Source: Anastrepha obliqua (taxonomy: Eukaryota; Arthropoda; Insecta; Diptera; Tephritidae). Taken from it: a stretch of DNA of 64,000 bases. A program made the position numbers and the translations under genes. The stretch covers positions 58,056,406-58,120,405 of the forward strand of contig NC_072897.1 of NCBI RefSeq assembly GCF_027943255.1, given 5' to 3'. Shown here piece after piece: positions 21,097-31,722 of the stretch. The stretch's first letter is position 1; each line of letters begins with the position of its first letter. Below the pieces are notes generated by a model. It was given only the letters and a program-made list of their open reading frames with translations, was not told the origin of the DNA and searched no databases.

Positions 21097-21422
21097 TTAA
21101 TTTTCTTTAAATCTACCCGATCTCTGAAAAAATCTGAGTAGATCTTGTGGTGCCAAGGAGCCAAGGTGGTCGCTTCTTAACACATCAGTGCCAATGACCT
21201 CAAACCTGATTCGAGCGAAGGCGGGGTAGACGCACAGGAAGTGGTCCGCCGTCTCATCCTCCCCTTCACAAGCTGGGCAGAGTTTACTGTCTGAGATGCC
21301 CAACCTTTCCATGTGCTTCGCCCACAGAAATGGCCCGTCATCAGACCAACTAGCTGTCTGCACTCCCTTCGGCTTAATGACAGGAAGATTTGCGACAGTC
21401 GATCAGACATGACAGATAACAT
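21097..21422 (-). pseudogene. LOA-like pol C-terminal zinc-knuckle-like region
   Basis: Two overlapping frames carry the C-terminal end: RECRQLVGLMTGHF, then LGISDSKLCPACEGEDETAD and HFLCVYPAFARIRFEVIG. CPAC-x7-(D)H-x3-C is the CCHC-type motif found at the ends of I- and LOA-like ORF2 proteins, with a role in nucleic-acid binding assumed. One frameshift divides the block at about 21340. The protein ends with QRSGRFKEN at 21097, which I take as the natural C-terminus. Confidence 0.75.
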
Positions 21423-21489
21423 TAGTTTAGTCCATCTGCAGTCTCTCTCAGTCTGCCAAGCTCGTTTGAGGGTTGCAGTAACCCACTTG

Positions 21490-21745
21490 CTAACCGTGGC
21501 TTTTATGGCTGCAGAAGGGAGTGGCTATCCTAGCTAAGGAGTCAGAGGTCTCGTCACCCACGATACCCACGTATTCCGGGACCCATGTTAGTGTCAGGCT
21601 ATTATGTCTACCGACATAGTTCAGCCTGGATTTACAGGACTCAACTTCTCTTAATGGGGTTGGGGGGCTGTCTGAGGCCATGAGCGCAGCATGACTGTCA
21701 CTGCAAGCTTATATAAATCTGTCTCTCCATCGGTTTTCCACAACA
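21490..21745 (-). pseudogene. LOA-like RNase H domain
   Basis: Shows ESCKSRLNYVGRHNSLTLTW then VPEYVGIVGDETSDSLAR, the conserved WVPGHxGIxGNExADxLAR block with three changes (PEYV, GDET and SDSL). The upstream SDSHAALMA-like block with the catalytic Asp is visible at about 21680-21710. It would remove RNA from the RNA/DNA hybrid. Stops upstream separate it from RT. Confidence 0.75.
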
Positions 21746-22369
21746 AAGCTTATCACTTGTTGAACAACATACACCTCCGCTTAAAACACAGATGCATGCA
21801 TTCGAAGAGCAAAATGTAGTTTTGTTCCGCTGGATTTCACGTAGACCCCTGAGCTGGAGCCATGCTCGGTCCTGGAGCTATCCGTGAAAATGCGAAAACA
21901 GTGTTTGCCGAGCTCATTTTCAGCGTTTGACTACAACTGAGCCTCTGGCAGCACTACACTGTATCTCTTTTCAAGTGTGACTCTTGACGGCATGGAGTCA
22001 AGGGGCATTGAGAGAATCGTTGGATCGACGTCCATGCCTTCTCTGTGTTCCAATGCTGGACAGGGGCCGTACCAGTTCCCATTGTGTTTCAGCCTGCAGA
22101 TGGCATTCAAGGCCTCTCTTTGGATGAAATCATCAAGTGGTGGTAGACTAATCAAAGCATCTAATGCCGGTCCTCAAGTAGTCGGGAAAGCTCGGGTGCA
22201 ACAGTCTCGATAAGGTCCTCCTGACTCCCACCAGAGAGAGTCTACTCATCCAGACCACTGATGCATAGGTGATAATAGGTCTTATCATAGCCGCGTAGGT
22301 CCATAAGACCTTGCTAGGGGAGGGACCACACGTTCTTCCAAAGACACCTTTGCACTGCCAGAAAGCTGT

Positions 22370-23575
22370 CAGGATGTCTTTGTTTCAACGTGTGGCTTGC
22401 AAAGAAGTTTACTATCGAGTATTACTGCAAGATATTTGATTTTTTTGGATAGCTGGACTCCTTTTAACTTAGGTCGAACGAGTCCATCAAGCTTCCTCCT
22501 TCTGGTAAAGAGGACAATGCCAGATTTGGTGGCGTTTGCCGATAGCTCATTAGCACAGCACCAAGTGTCCATCATATCCAGAGTTTGCTACACTTTTCTA
22601 GAGGTGTTCATAAGCGAAGGGCCCGTTATTAAACAGGCTATGTCGTCCGCATATGTATGTGTAGACTCCAGCATTATTTAAGGTTATGAGTAGAGGATCG
22701 ATCACCATGCACCAGAGCAATGGAGACAGCACACCATCTTTGGGGCAGCCTCTATTAACCCCGGACAACACCAGCAGATCCTCCTCCGCCCGTACCGAGA
22801 CGATTCTTTGGGCTAGCATTAAACGACTCCAATTCATCAGCACCTGGTCTACACCATGTCTACTGTCAAAGCAGCATATACTGTCACAAGTGGCACTATC
22901 AAACGCCCCCTCTTTATCCAAAAAGATGCCCATAGCGTAATCCCTCCTGTCGATTGCCTGCTCTATATTAGCAACAAGGTTTTGCAGTGCCGACTCGCAG
23001 GATTTTCCACTTTGATAAGCGTGCTGAAATGGAGAGAGTGGGTGAACCTTCAGTGATCTCTGACGCATATGCAATTCCACTAGCCGTTCGAGACTTGTCA
23101 GCATGAAAGAGGTCATGCAGATAGGTTTAAAGCTTTTGAGACTGGTGTAGTCATCTCTCCCAACCTTAGGGATGAAAGCGACCCTAACCATCCTCCAAGA
23201 GCGTGGTATATAGGCCAACCCAGGCATGCAGAGAAAATTTTCTACTGTCACGCACTCTGCGCCTTCCTTCAGCATGGCAGGATATATGCCATCTGGTCCG
23301 GGCAACTTGTAGCTACCAAAAGATTTTATGGCAAATCGGATGGCGGCCTCATTCACCATAGATCTGGCAACGTACCAGTCACACCGAGAAGGTGTAGCAG
23401 CCTCTTTCGTTAAGGGCTGTTGGCGGCCAATGCTTATCTCATTACCTGGAAAATGAGAGTACATCAGCAAGCTTAATGCCTCACTTTGCTTCTCCGTGAA
23501 GGAGCCACCAGATTTCCTAAATGACCCCAGCTTTTCAGTTAGATCCCTTGTGAGGATCCTAACCAATTTCGCCAT
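22370..23575 (-). pseudogene. LOA-like reverse transcriptase
   Basis: The upstream frame has 325 codons. RT blocks in order: KLPGPDGIYPAMLKEG (about residues 92-107), IPRSWRMVRVAFIPKVGRDD, SFKPICMTSFMLTSLERLVE, HPLSPFQHAYQSGKSCESAL, AMGIFLDKEGAFDSATCDSI (first catalytic Asp region; usual text FLDIEGAF), and GCPKDGVLSPLLWCMVIDPL (usual GCPQGGVLSP). The YADDIACLI box is present in a neighbouring frame at about 22640-22670, after a one-base shift that ends the main frame. ANELSANATKSGIVLFTRRR and IKYLAVILDSKLLCKPHVE follow at 22575-22370. The enzyme is nearly complete but would not be made as one chain. Confidence 0.85.
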
Positions 23576-24260
23576 TTCACTCAGAGATTAAATACCGCCG
23601 CAGAACTCCCTGAAGGAAGCTATTTCGGACTCACGAATTAGCTTCTTGTAGTTCCTCTGAACATGACAGTATGGCTCCCAGTCCTCAGCAAGATTAGTCT
23701 TGAGGGCCCGGTTTAGAAGTTTTCTCAACTCACTCCTCAATGTTTGGAGCTCTCAGTTGCACCACGGAACAGGAGACCGATCAAGGAGAGACTTGGGTAA
23801 TGATTGGGGCTTCCATAGACCATTCCCCTGCCGCCAAAGCCGTTGGATTGCCACTTGTGTGGGCTCCACCTGGAGTAATTAATCCTTCGTTTTCCATTAT
23901 CTTTTTCAGCTTTTGTTCGAAACTCCTCCCTAGACAGTTTGCTTCGCGGATGGTACCCTGTTTTATGGCAATTTTTGAGTCATCACCGAGTGTTGAAAGC
24001 AAACCCAGCTGGGAAAGCGATTATTATGATGGCAGAGCTTCTCTATCCACCACCTGGCACGCGCCCGATGGGAGATCAGGCAACTCCACATGGAAATATA
24101 TGCTAAAACTTCTAAAGACGCAAAACATGTTGTTCCAAGGTTTCAGCGTCCCACCATCCAGACTCTGTAATACTTTGGTGGAGAGTCGCTTAAGGCGTTG
24201 CATTTCCTCATTTCTGCAAAAAAGGAGTTGAGACCTGGGCAAAAGTGTACCAGGCCTGGT

Positions 24261-25307
24261 GAGCAGTACTCTCTTCTTGTTTTTCCAGGATAATTCCGAT
24301 CCAGCCTGTAAGGCAAAACTAACTCAGCAGTGGCTAAAAGACAATCTTCCTGGGTTCATAGCCGCAGAAAATTGACCATCTGGAAGTCCAAATCTGAATC
24401 CAGTTTGTGGTCAGAATTGCAGAACAAAAATTATAATTTCATGTCTATAACGGACTTAACTTGTAACAGAATTTATGACAGAACTAAGTATATGTATAGG
24501 TATATGCATATGTAGATGAGATCTGTTCATAGGCAGGACTTCGATCATTCGGGTATTTTCTCTCAAATGAATGAATGCGTTTAAGATATGATGATTGCTT
24601 GCATCAGTACATACAGGCACATACATATGAATTAAAGATTCAATTGAACTTTTGCTCAGTTGTCCTATGTTTGCATATAGGTTTATTTAAATGTTTCTTT
24701 TATTTATTTTTAATTTCAAAGTTTTATACTATCTAGAAAATCCATATTTTATTCCATGTAACAAGGCGTGATAAAATTTCGGTTTTCAAAGGAACAGAAT
24801 AGTAAAAATGTTCATCAAATTTGTATAAAGTTTTAAGTTTACCAAAACGTACGCAACTTCGTTTGTCAAAGGAACATAGAAATAAACACATTCAAATATC
24901 TTGCAAAGTGAATTTGATTTCATGCAGAAGCCACAAACTGTTCAGAGTCAATGTAAAAGCACGTTTACATATTGCGAGGTTAAGGTTATCCCAGAGTTAA
25001 CCCGAAAAGATAATCTATATTGTTTACGCTTTGATATCCATCATAACCTAATGACGTAAGAGTCAAGCAGCAGTTGAATGTAAACATTAGATGTCAGCTT
25101 GTTTCTATTGCTTTTGTGGTGAAGCTTCAAGAAGCCTTGTGAGAAATTTCAATATTTTAATTCAATCGTAAATACAAGAGACAGATTCTAAAACAATCAC
25201 AAATTAATGCGATGAATACTAAACTAAGAAAAGCGGGTCTATTGTTTCTTGCAAGTCAGGAAGAGAAGGAAAACAATTTAATTGCTCCGGACTCGCAATC
25301 TATTCAA
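24261..25307. other. AT-rich spacer
   Basis: No recognisable repeat. A small plus frame (about 25211-25379, starting MNTKLRKAGLLFLASQEEKE) is open for 56 codons and lies opposite the Myb/SANT-like fragment. It could be an exon of a Harbinger partner gene, but nothing else supports it. Confidence 0.4.
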
Positions 25308-25938
25308 CTAAAATTTGCATTGCAAAAATGTCAACAAGAGTTCGAAATAAAACAAATATGTAGCTTTAATTTTTTTTAAAAGCTGCGTGTAAAAGCTGTT
25401 CGAGTTCTCCTTCTTTTCTTCCAAAATAGTATTCTTGTTTTCATCTACAGTCAATGCCTTCCTCGTAATATCTATCATGTGGCTTGTATTTCTTTGATGT
25501 CGGTCAAGCCTTTTTCTAGACATGCAGTCGAACGATCCAAGCAGTTAACAATTGCTTCTAAACTCATTGTTTTATTTTGTTTAGGTTCAGTCGGAGTTGC
25601 TGGTACTGGAGATGACAGCGATGTTCTGGAGCTCATTGATACCTCCGACGCAAACAGTGGATCGTCATTCGCATCACCTTCATTGTCCGACACTATTAAT
25701 TAAAGAAGTAAAAAACCAATAGGAACGATTTTATCTCACAAAAATTATGTTGCATGAGGTGCTCGAAATTAACAGCCTTGCTGCCGCTTAGAATTGAGAG
25801 TACTTCCGAGTAGTAGGACCAGGAGGAAGAAGTTCCCCCGAAGACCCCATTTTCTTTTATATTAGCCTGAAATGAAATCAGGGTTTTGCTTAAAAAAACA
25901 CTGCTTTGGCTTACAGTAAATACAAAGGGTATTCGCAC
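25308..25938 (-). pseudogene. Myb/SANT-like (MADF-type) protein fragment
   Basis: Minus-strand pieces: NGVFGGTSSSWSYYSEVLSI followed by LSGSKAVNFEHLMQ (about 25740-25850) has the pattern of the end of a Myb/SANT-like DNA-binding domain (SWxYYxxLxxILxG). A low-complexity Ser/Pro linker (SMSSRTSLSSPVPATPTEPK) follows in 25693-25475. A C-terminal helix (LEAIVNCLDRSTACLEKGLT) and a coiled-coil-like tail to about 25390 come last. Such proteins are the DNA-binding partners in PIF/Harbinger transposons but also occur as host genes. A possible intron or break lies near 25695-25730. No TIRs were identified, so its origin is uncertain. Confidence 0.55.
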
Positions 25939-26525
25939 TGTTTATAGGCTTCTAGCCCCAGTTAGTAATGACGTATGGTAGCGCAGCGCAACTCAGTGAA
26001 TCGTAGTATTGGGACGTACGTAGTCCCTTACCGCAGCCCCTAACGAGCACAAAACTGAGCAAAACTCATCCCGTAGAGAACAACTGCGTTCTTTTAGTTG
26101 CATATTTACACAATACATCGGTTTGTGTGTGTATGTCTTTGGTTGTATCTACACAATGTTGCCATTGATATTTTTGCTTACACATTTTTTCACACATCCG
26201 CGTTATCAGTTATAATTTTTCATTGTTTAATAAACCAAAGCCAAAAACCAACAAATGCAAATAGTTCATTTATCTATAATTAACATTATTCAATAGTGTT
26301 TTTAAGTTATTTTAATAAAAATTATAATTTTTCTAAGTTTATTTTGTAAATGGTTTCGAAATGTACTGCTTGGCAACACTGTGTGGTGAGAGGGCAATCA
26401 GCTGACAGGGTTCTACGGTACTACGATACGGAAGGAAGTAATTTTTCATTTACATTAGTCCATTCATCTGGTAGTTTGACCTAGAAAGTTTTGCGTGAGT
26501 TTTGAAACTATTTTTTGTAAAATCA
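25939..26525. other. Unassigned spacer
   Basis: No gene seen. Short GTAGT/ACTAC-rich text near 26000-26030 and 26408-26430 resembles transposon ends, but no convincing inverted pair was found. Confidence 0.4.
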
Positions 26526-26556
26526 ATAGTTTTTGGCGTATGAGCGCCACAAAGTA
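26526..26556. repeat. Left inverted repeat of the PIN/CXC unit
   Basis: Inverted match to 36222-36252, 30/31 identical. It contains the small internal palindrome GGCG..CGCC. The distance to the gene stop is about 140 bp. Confidence 0.8.
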
Positions 26557-26696
26557 GGTACATTTTAATATGCGTTTTCGAGAAAACTCATTTCCACACC
26601 ACCTAGAGGTAGAGTAAGCGGCGCGTTTTTTTTTTCTCGTGGTGTCCCCTGTAGGCCTAATCCACATGTGATGCACACTTTCGAAAATTTAGCGTA

Positions 26697-27093
26697 ATCT
26701 TCTACGTTTTATTGTTCCTGATGGACCAGGCGTTGCGAGTTCGTCTTGGGCACCGATCAAGACGTCGCAGACTGAAATCTCGTCCGCATCATCTGCGATA
26801 CAATTATCAGACTCATCACAATCCTCCTCGTTGTCCGTTTCATCAAACGTTTGCTCTCAAATAGTCGCAGTTTCTTCTTCTTCATCGAAATCCAATTGCT
26901 CTTGTGAATTTTTACAAGCATCAGTACAATTTGTGCATATGAAGGAGTATTTTAACCCAGCTTTTCTGCATCCACCGGCATTCTGACATCCCTTTTTACA
27001 TTTACAAGAAATACGTTTTAACAAGGATTCTAGGGTGGGGGCTCGAGAGTCGTAACGGGAACTAACCCATTTTTGTTTCTGTTCCATCCCCAT
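26697..27093 (-). pseudogene. PIN/CXC gene, C-terminal CXC-like zinc motif
   Basis: LESLLKRISCKCKKGCQNAG and GCRKAGLKYSFICTNCTDAC hold nine Cys in a spacing like the tesmin/TSO1 CXC domain (CxCxxxC...C...CxxCxxxxC), which binds DNA in other proteins. An acidic tail (QLDFDEEEE) follows. After a stop, the same frame runs to a Gly-Pro-Ser and Arg-rich end (TPGPSGTIKRRRLR) near 26700. The left inverted repeat begins about 140 bp beyond. A nuclease-like domain plus a DNA-binding tail is what one would expect of an enzyme acting on specific DNA, but this is inference. Confidence 0.65.
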
Positions 27094-27108
27094 TGTTCTT
27101 AATTTTGT

Positions 27109-27883
27109 TCATTCCCGTACCACTGCTGAACCTGGTGATAGGTTCGGAATGAATGCAGATTTTGTGAAGCATGCATATCTGTACTCATTTAAAGACATGA
27201 TTTTCTTACTTTTCACTGTAACCGTATAATTCAAGAAGAAAACGTTCTCCTGCTTCAGCAATAATCTCTGGATCGACCGTTGGATATTTAAATACCTCAA
27301 TAACCTGGTTTAAATTAGGATTTTTTCGGAGTACATTAATGAATTTCATTTTTCCTTGATAAAAGAGTGCACATGTTGTATCACAGCCACTGAGAAGATC
27401 TATATCTTCGCCGACCACTATTACGGAGTCGAACGCTGGTGAAACACGTCTTGCGGTATTGATGATTAGCGTATCCGCATCTTCCGTGGCTTTTGAGACC
27501 ATGAAATTCTCAGCTTCAAATTTTGTTTTCAACACTTTAATGAAGGGGTTCTTGTTCGCATCACTTCCCAGAAATTTATCTTGTGACACAGTTGGAATCA
27601 TTGTCTCATCAAAAAGTATGTCTACTGGAGCAGTTATTCGTGATCGTCGGGATCGCTCCGCAAATTTAGTACTACAGTTTGCTACATTTTCAAGATATCC
27701 GTCGAATACGATTATGGCACTGGATTTATATTTAGATCGAACGTACGTAATGTAGTTACTGCAAATAAATGAAAATGGTTCACCACGATGCCAAATGACT
27801 CGGTGTAATAAGTGCGCTCCGTCGATGACATACATTGCATCGCCAACATTTATGTCTCCTGAATGTTGCTTAAATGCCTTGTA
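27109..27883 (-). pseudogene. PIN/CXC gene, PIN/5'-nuclease-like domain
   Basis: Below the mariner, the frame 27835-27206 (209 codons) has the acidic pattern of a PIN- or FEN-like nuclease: MYVIDGAHLL (Asp5), SAIIVFDGYLE (Asp45), SKATEDADTLI (Glu118, Asp119, Asp121), VIVVGEDIDLL (Glu143, Asp144, Asp146) and GCDTTCALF (Asp152). These would coordinate metal for cutting nucleic acid. Compared with the family as I recall it, the stretch between EDIDLL and GCDTT is very short, so an internal deletion is likely. IIAEAGERFLLELYGYSE ends the domain, and SLNEYRYACFTKSA follows in another frame (27245-27150). The nuclease assignment is by motif only. Confidence 0.6.
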
Positions 27884-29200
27884 CTAGGTGGCGCTAAAGT
27901 AATCCTCCTATCAGAAAATGCTATAAATTTTGCGATTGGCCCCTAAGTTCTGTTTTGACATTTGTGTAGTAAACACATGCGAAATACACGTTAATAAACA
28001 ATGTTACGCTACACTGCTCCAGAACGCGGAATATTGCTGACTATTTATTTGACCAATAATCGGTCGGTGACTTTGGCACAACGTAAATTTCGTCGCAGAT
28101 TTCCTCGCCGTCCAACGCCTACTGGTGAAACACTGTGGCGTTTAGCTGCTCACCTCGAAGAGACTGGCACAACACGAGATGCTGCCAGGCGTGGCAGACC
28201 TCGGAGTAGCCGTTCTGCAGAGAATAATGCTGCTGTAGCCGAGGAGGACATGGAAGCGCCGTCGACATCGACCAGACGACGTGCCACGCAAATGGGTATC
28301 AGTCGACGGTCTTTACAGCGAATTTTGGTACAAGATTTGAAGATGTTTCCGTACAAAGTCCAGACAGTGCATCAGCTGTTAGCTGCTGATTGCCAATCGC
28401 GTCTAACATAGGCTCAAGCCATCCTTAATCATCACCAAGAGGAAGATGATTTTTCATCAAAAATAATCATGAGTGAAGGGCCAATTTCCATCTTAGTGGG
28501 TACGTAAATAAGCAAAATTTACGCTTCTGAGGCACTGAAAATCCGCGTGTAACCCACGAAGAGCCATTACACCCGCTCAAAGTCACTGTATGGTGTGCTG
28601 TTTTTGCAGGAGGAGTCATCGGACCTTTTTTCTTCGAAGACGTCGCGGGCCAAACGGTTACTGTGAATGGTGAGCGCTACAGAGCAATGATCAACGAGTT
28701 TTTTTTGCCGCAACTTGATGAATTGGGATTGAAAAACATGTGGTTCCAACAGGACGGTGCAACGGCACACACTACACGTGCCACAACCGATATGCTGAAG
28801 GATGCATTTCCCGGGCGCCTAATCTCCCGTTTTGGCGATTTGCACTTGCCAGCTAGATCGCCTGATTTGACCACTCCAGACTTCTTTTTGTGAGGCTTTT
28901 TGAAGTCGCGGGTTTATGTCAACAAGCCTCAGACTCTTGCAGCTCTTAAAGACAATATCCGTCAAGAATGTGAGGACCTATCGCCGGAAGTTTTGGCCAA
29001 AGTGATGGAAAATACTATAAAACGGGCTCAAATGGCAATCAACTGTGCCGGGGGCCATTTACATGACATCATATTCTCGACTTGATGTACAAAAAATTAA
29101 AAGACCAAATAAAAATAATCCACAAGAAGAATCAAAGTTTTTCATTTTTTTTTTTAATTACAGCCAAAAAACATCGGAAGGTTACTTTTGCGTCACCTGT
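27884..29200 (+). mobile_element. mariner-type element (DUF4817 group) with TA duplication
   Basis: TA at 27882-27883 and 29201-29202 flank a 1,317-bp element. The ends are inverted: CTAGGTGGCGCTAAAGTAAT at the left and, from the right, ACAGGTGACGCAAAAGTAAC. Taking out the element with one TA restores the reading frame of the PIN/CXC gene across the site, which confirms the boundaries. The size and TA target fit the Tc1/mariner superfamily. The transposase inside is damaged. Confidence 0.9.
28001..29085 (+). pseudogene. mariner-type transposase (DUF4817 N-terminus)
   Basis: A DD(E/D) transposase that cuts at TA. The N-terminal DUF4817 helix-turn-helix has FRRRFPRRPTPTGETLWRLA; the second helical part has RRATQMGISRRSLQRILVQD then LKMFPYKVQ (28001-28411). 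The catalytic region follows in shifted frames: a decayed first Asp block (IIMSEGPISIL where SDEAHFHL-type text is usual), then WFQQDGATAHTTRATTDMLK around the second Asp and ARSPDLTTPDFFL around the third. LKSRVYVNKPQTLAALKDNI and AQMAINCAGGHLHD close it (to 29085). A stop at about 28409, frameshifts between 28411 and 28663, and a TGA at 28891-28893 inactivate it. Confidence 0.85.
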
Positions 29201-29202
29201 TA

Positions 29203-30160
29203 CATTGAAGATTTAACGCATTCACGCATGCCTTCATCATTGAAAAGCGATAAAGGAAATGGAGCAAGTTCGTTCGTAAGAAAGTTTTTAAGTTTCTCTT
29301 CAGATTCTGTTGCAATGCACATTCTTTGGAAAATTAACAATGGATTAATCGGAACAATGTCACCTTCTATCCCGATGCCTGTATTCATAACACCAAGCGA
29401 TTTTATTCTGTCACTCCGTTTGAATTTTACTGTATAACAATCGCTGCCAATTATTTTAGAAATGCCAGTATAACCAATTTTTCAGCCATGTGGCAGTTTA
29501 TCTTTTCGTCTCCGACAACTCCAGTGCTTATTGACATGATATCCTTCATTTCTGGAAAAGATGGATGGTTGTACCTACAACCAATCCATCAATTTTTTTA
29601 CATCATCATTGTCGCAAATATTGTGCAAAAATACCATTCCTAAAGTACGCTGTCGTTAACTCCTCGTCCATGAGTGAGGCCACCAAAGCATTTCATTGTC
29701 CTCATCAATGATTGCTCAATTGCCATATCCACATATCCACATGTGCCACACCAAAATTTGTCGGAACGTCTAATTGTAAAATATCCTTTAGTTGTAAAAA
29801 GTTCGTATTCTTCGACTGTCATTACTTTCTTTAAATCCGACATGTCTTGCAAATATAAATTGCAGGATTTAGCATATAAGAAGTGGCCGCTGACATGAAA
29901 ATAAGGTATCATTTTATGGATAGTATAAAGATGTAAATTCCAATTGTCCATTCTTTCTGCTTCAATGAAATATTTAACGAGTTTCGCAGTAGCGCCACGT
30001 TGTTCAAATGTAATCAATCGAGTTTCAAATTTCTCAGCAAGTTCTTTACAGCATTCTTCCTGGTCTGTACCACAGACCTATCGAGATTGTATAAAATTAT
30101 TTCTAAGTCTGCTTTGAAATCGGGTGTAAAATCTATTGATTGCAGAACAATTTGGGCAAT
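29203..30160 (-). pseudogene. PIN/CXC gene, second middle region
   Basis: Contains YFIEAERMDNWNLHLYTIHK then MIPYFHVSGHFLYAKSCNLY then LQDMSDLKKVM and RRSDKFWCGTCGYVDMAIEQ then SLMRTMKCFGGLTHGRGVND (30017-29640). After a frame change, GDIVPINPLLIFQRMCIA and FLTNELAPFPLSLFNDEGMR follow (29388-29230). The blocks keep the order that I recall for the family. It ends at the mariner's TA (29201-29202), and the frame picks up at 27883 on the other side. Several stops lie between 29390 and 29640. Confidence 0.65.
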
Positions 30161-31255
30161 TCAAAGATGGGTCAATAAATGAGTATATCCTACAAATGAT
30201 TTTTGGAAAGAAAGTTCCGCTGTCACTTGTTCCATGAATCCAGTCCATCCATTTACGTTAGGCAGGCCGGCCCATTTTCGATATAGCCACAATAAATCTG
30301 AAACGGATGGCATAACTACTTCCGAAGCCACACAAGTGCTACCGAGGCCTTGAATCTTTATGGTTTTCAAGCTCGTATCGGTTTTTTTCACAAATGTTTT
30401 GAATGCAATGGTACCTAAATTACCAACGACTACTGCAGACGGCATTTGTTTTAATCGTGGAATTATTTGATCTGGAGCGCTAGCAGTTATAGGTGTTACA
30501 CAATGGATACCGCCCATGGCATGCAAAGAGTTGTTACCATCTAATGTCTGTGTATTGAAATCAGCGTTGTCAAAAACAAATTGAGAAAATGCGTTATCAT
30601 ATTTTAACGGTGCGCGCATAAGAGCTGAAACTTGGAACGACATTGCTTCGGTGTATGAAGAGCAAAGTCCAAGAGATCGCCGAGATCCATACTTATGAAA
30701 TAAAAATGCAGCTAGTCCATTCAACACTGTTGATATAAAAGATTTTGGCCTTGCTGCTGCAATTATAGAATGGGCGAGAGCAATGCTTTTTTCTTTCATT
30801 TCTCAAGGGACCCTCGTTTGTTTTCTAAAATTACTCCATCTAAGAAAATGCGTAGAGTTTCAGCTATATCAGACTCAGAGTCTTGAAAAAAATTATCTTA
30901 TGGGAAAACTGACACTCATCGGAATTCTGCTCAAGATAAGAATAAATGAACTGCATCGCAGTATCTATCTCATTCGCATGCGGATCTTTTTTTTTATATT
31001 TTCAGCTGGTGGTGCTTGATACATTTTTTTCATGCAGGAATTATGGTACTGTGCATCGGGTGCGACCAAATCATTCACATGCTGAAGACGCTCAACAATT
31101 GCTCGACCCCAATCATCATTACAAGCTCTAGCAAGTTCAGAAATACTATTTTTCATTGATAATTTTCGCACACTGTACAGCGATTAACTTTTCATTGTTG
31201 TATCGTTTTCGACATACATCATGAACCACTATTGATTTATTCCCGCCAAAAGTTA
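30161..31255 (-). pseudogene. PIN/CXC gene, middle region
   Basis: Continues the gene below the LTR insertion. KSIVVHDVCRKRYNNEK (about 31190-31240) has the VHxxCxxxY pattern. ELARACNDDWGRAIVERLQH and DLVAPDAQYHNSCMKKMY (31130-31020) carry further Cys/His residues. The long frame 30799-30161 (212 codons) contains YTEAMSFQVSALMRAP, QFVFDNADFNTQTLDGNNSL then HAMGGIHCVTP, and LLWLYRKWAGLPNVNGWTGF. I recall the pattern FVxDNxDxNTxTLDGNNxxHxMGxI from a large unnamed family repeated in many invertebrate genomes. Its role is unknown. Frameshifts near 30800-30960 break the chain. Confidence 0.65.
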
Positions 31256-31261
31256 AGTATT

Positions 31262-31436
31262 TGTGGCAGCACCGCTGCTCAATCAATTTTATGTCAGTTC
31301 GTCAAATAATGTCAACCTTAAAATTCAATAAAAATTTATTCTCTTTTTAACCGGCGACGAGACCACACCATAATTTGATTCAACTTATTTAAGTTCCATT
31401 TACTTTTGTATTTAATTGGATATAATAAAAACTCCA
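31262..31436 (+). repeat. 5' LTR of the CsRn1-like element
   Basis: Begins TGTGGCAGCACCGC and ends ATAAAAACTCCA. It almost matches 35683-35858. The primer site TTGGTGACCCCGACGT begins 2 bp downstream (about 31439). Confidence 0.9.
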
Positions 31437-31722
31437 TATTGGTGACCCCGACGTTTAAAAATAATTTTTTTAAATAATCAACGGAATTCACTCGCACTTT
31501 TTTTGGACGAAATTTAACACGCTATCCATAAACGCAATTAAGGAAAAGAAGACCTTATTGCCGCCACGTGGTTTCAACGCGCCGATATTTGCGAGGGTTT
31601 GTTCGTCGTATTTTTTCAAGAGGACTTGCATGAGCGATCGTTAGCAGAAATTGTTTGAGGGATCTTTCGTCTGGAAGTCGAATCGTGACAAAATTTTGGA
31701 AAGTCTACTTCGTGCATTCAAC

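Larger units (their letters stand above)
21065..24260 (-). mobile_element. I-group (LOA-like) LINE, 5'-truncated
   Basis: A minus-strand LINE with linker (23770-23580), RT (23575-22370), a connector (22360-21750), RNase H (about 21740-21490) and a C-terminal zinc-knuckle-like region (21422-21097). Text from 24260 to 23780 is degenerate linker. The order RT then RNase H then a CCHC-like motif fits the LOA/I group. It is the longest LINE in the window. One frameshift at the YADD box and several stops make it inactive. Confidence 0.8.

Noticed and set aside
25939..26525. TIRs of a Harbinger element around the Myb/SANT-like fragment
   Set aside because: CGTAGTA-type motifs on both sides are too short and do not align as a pair.
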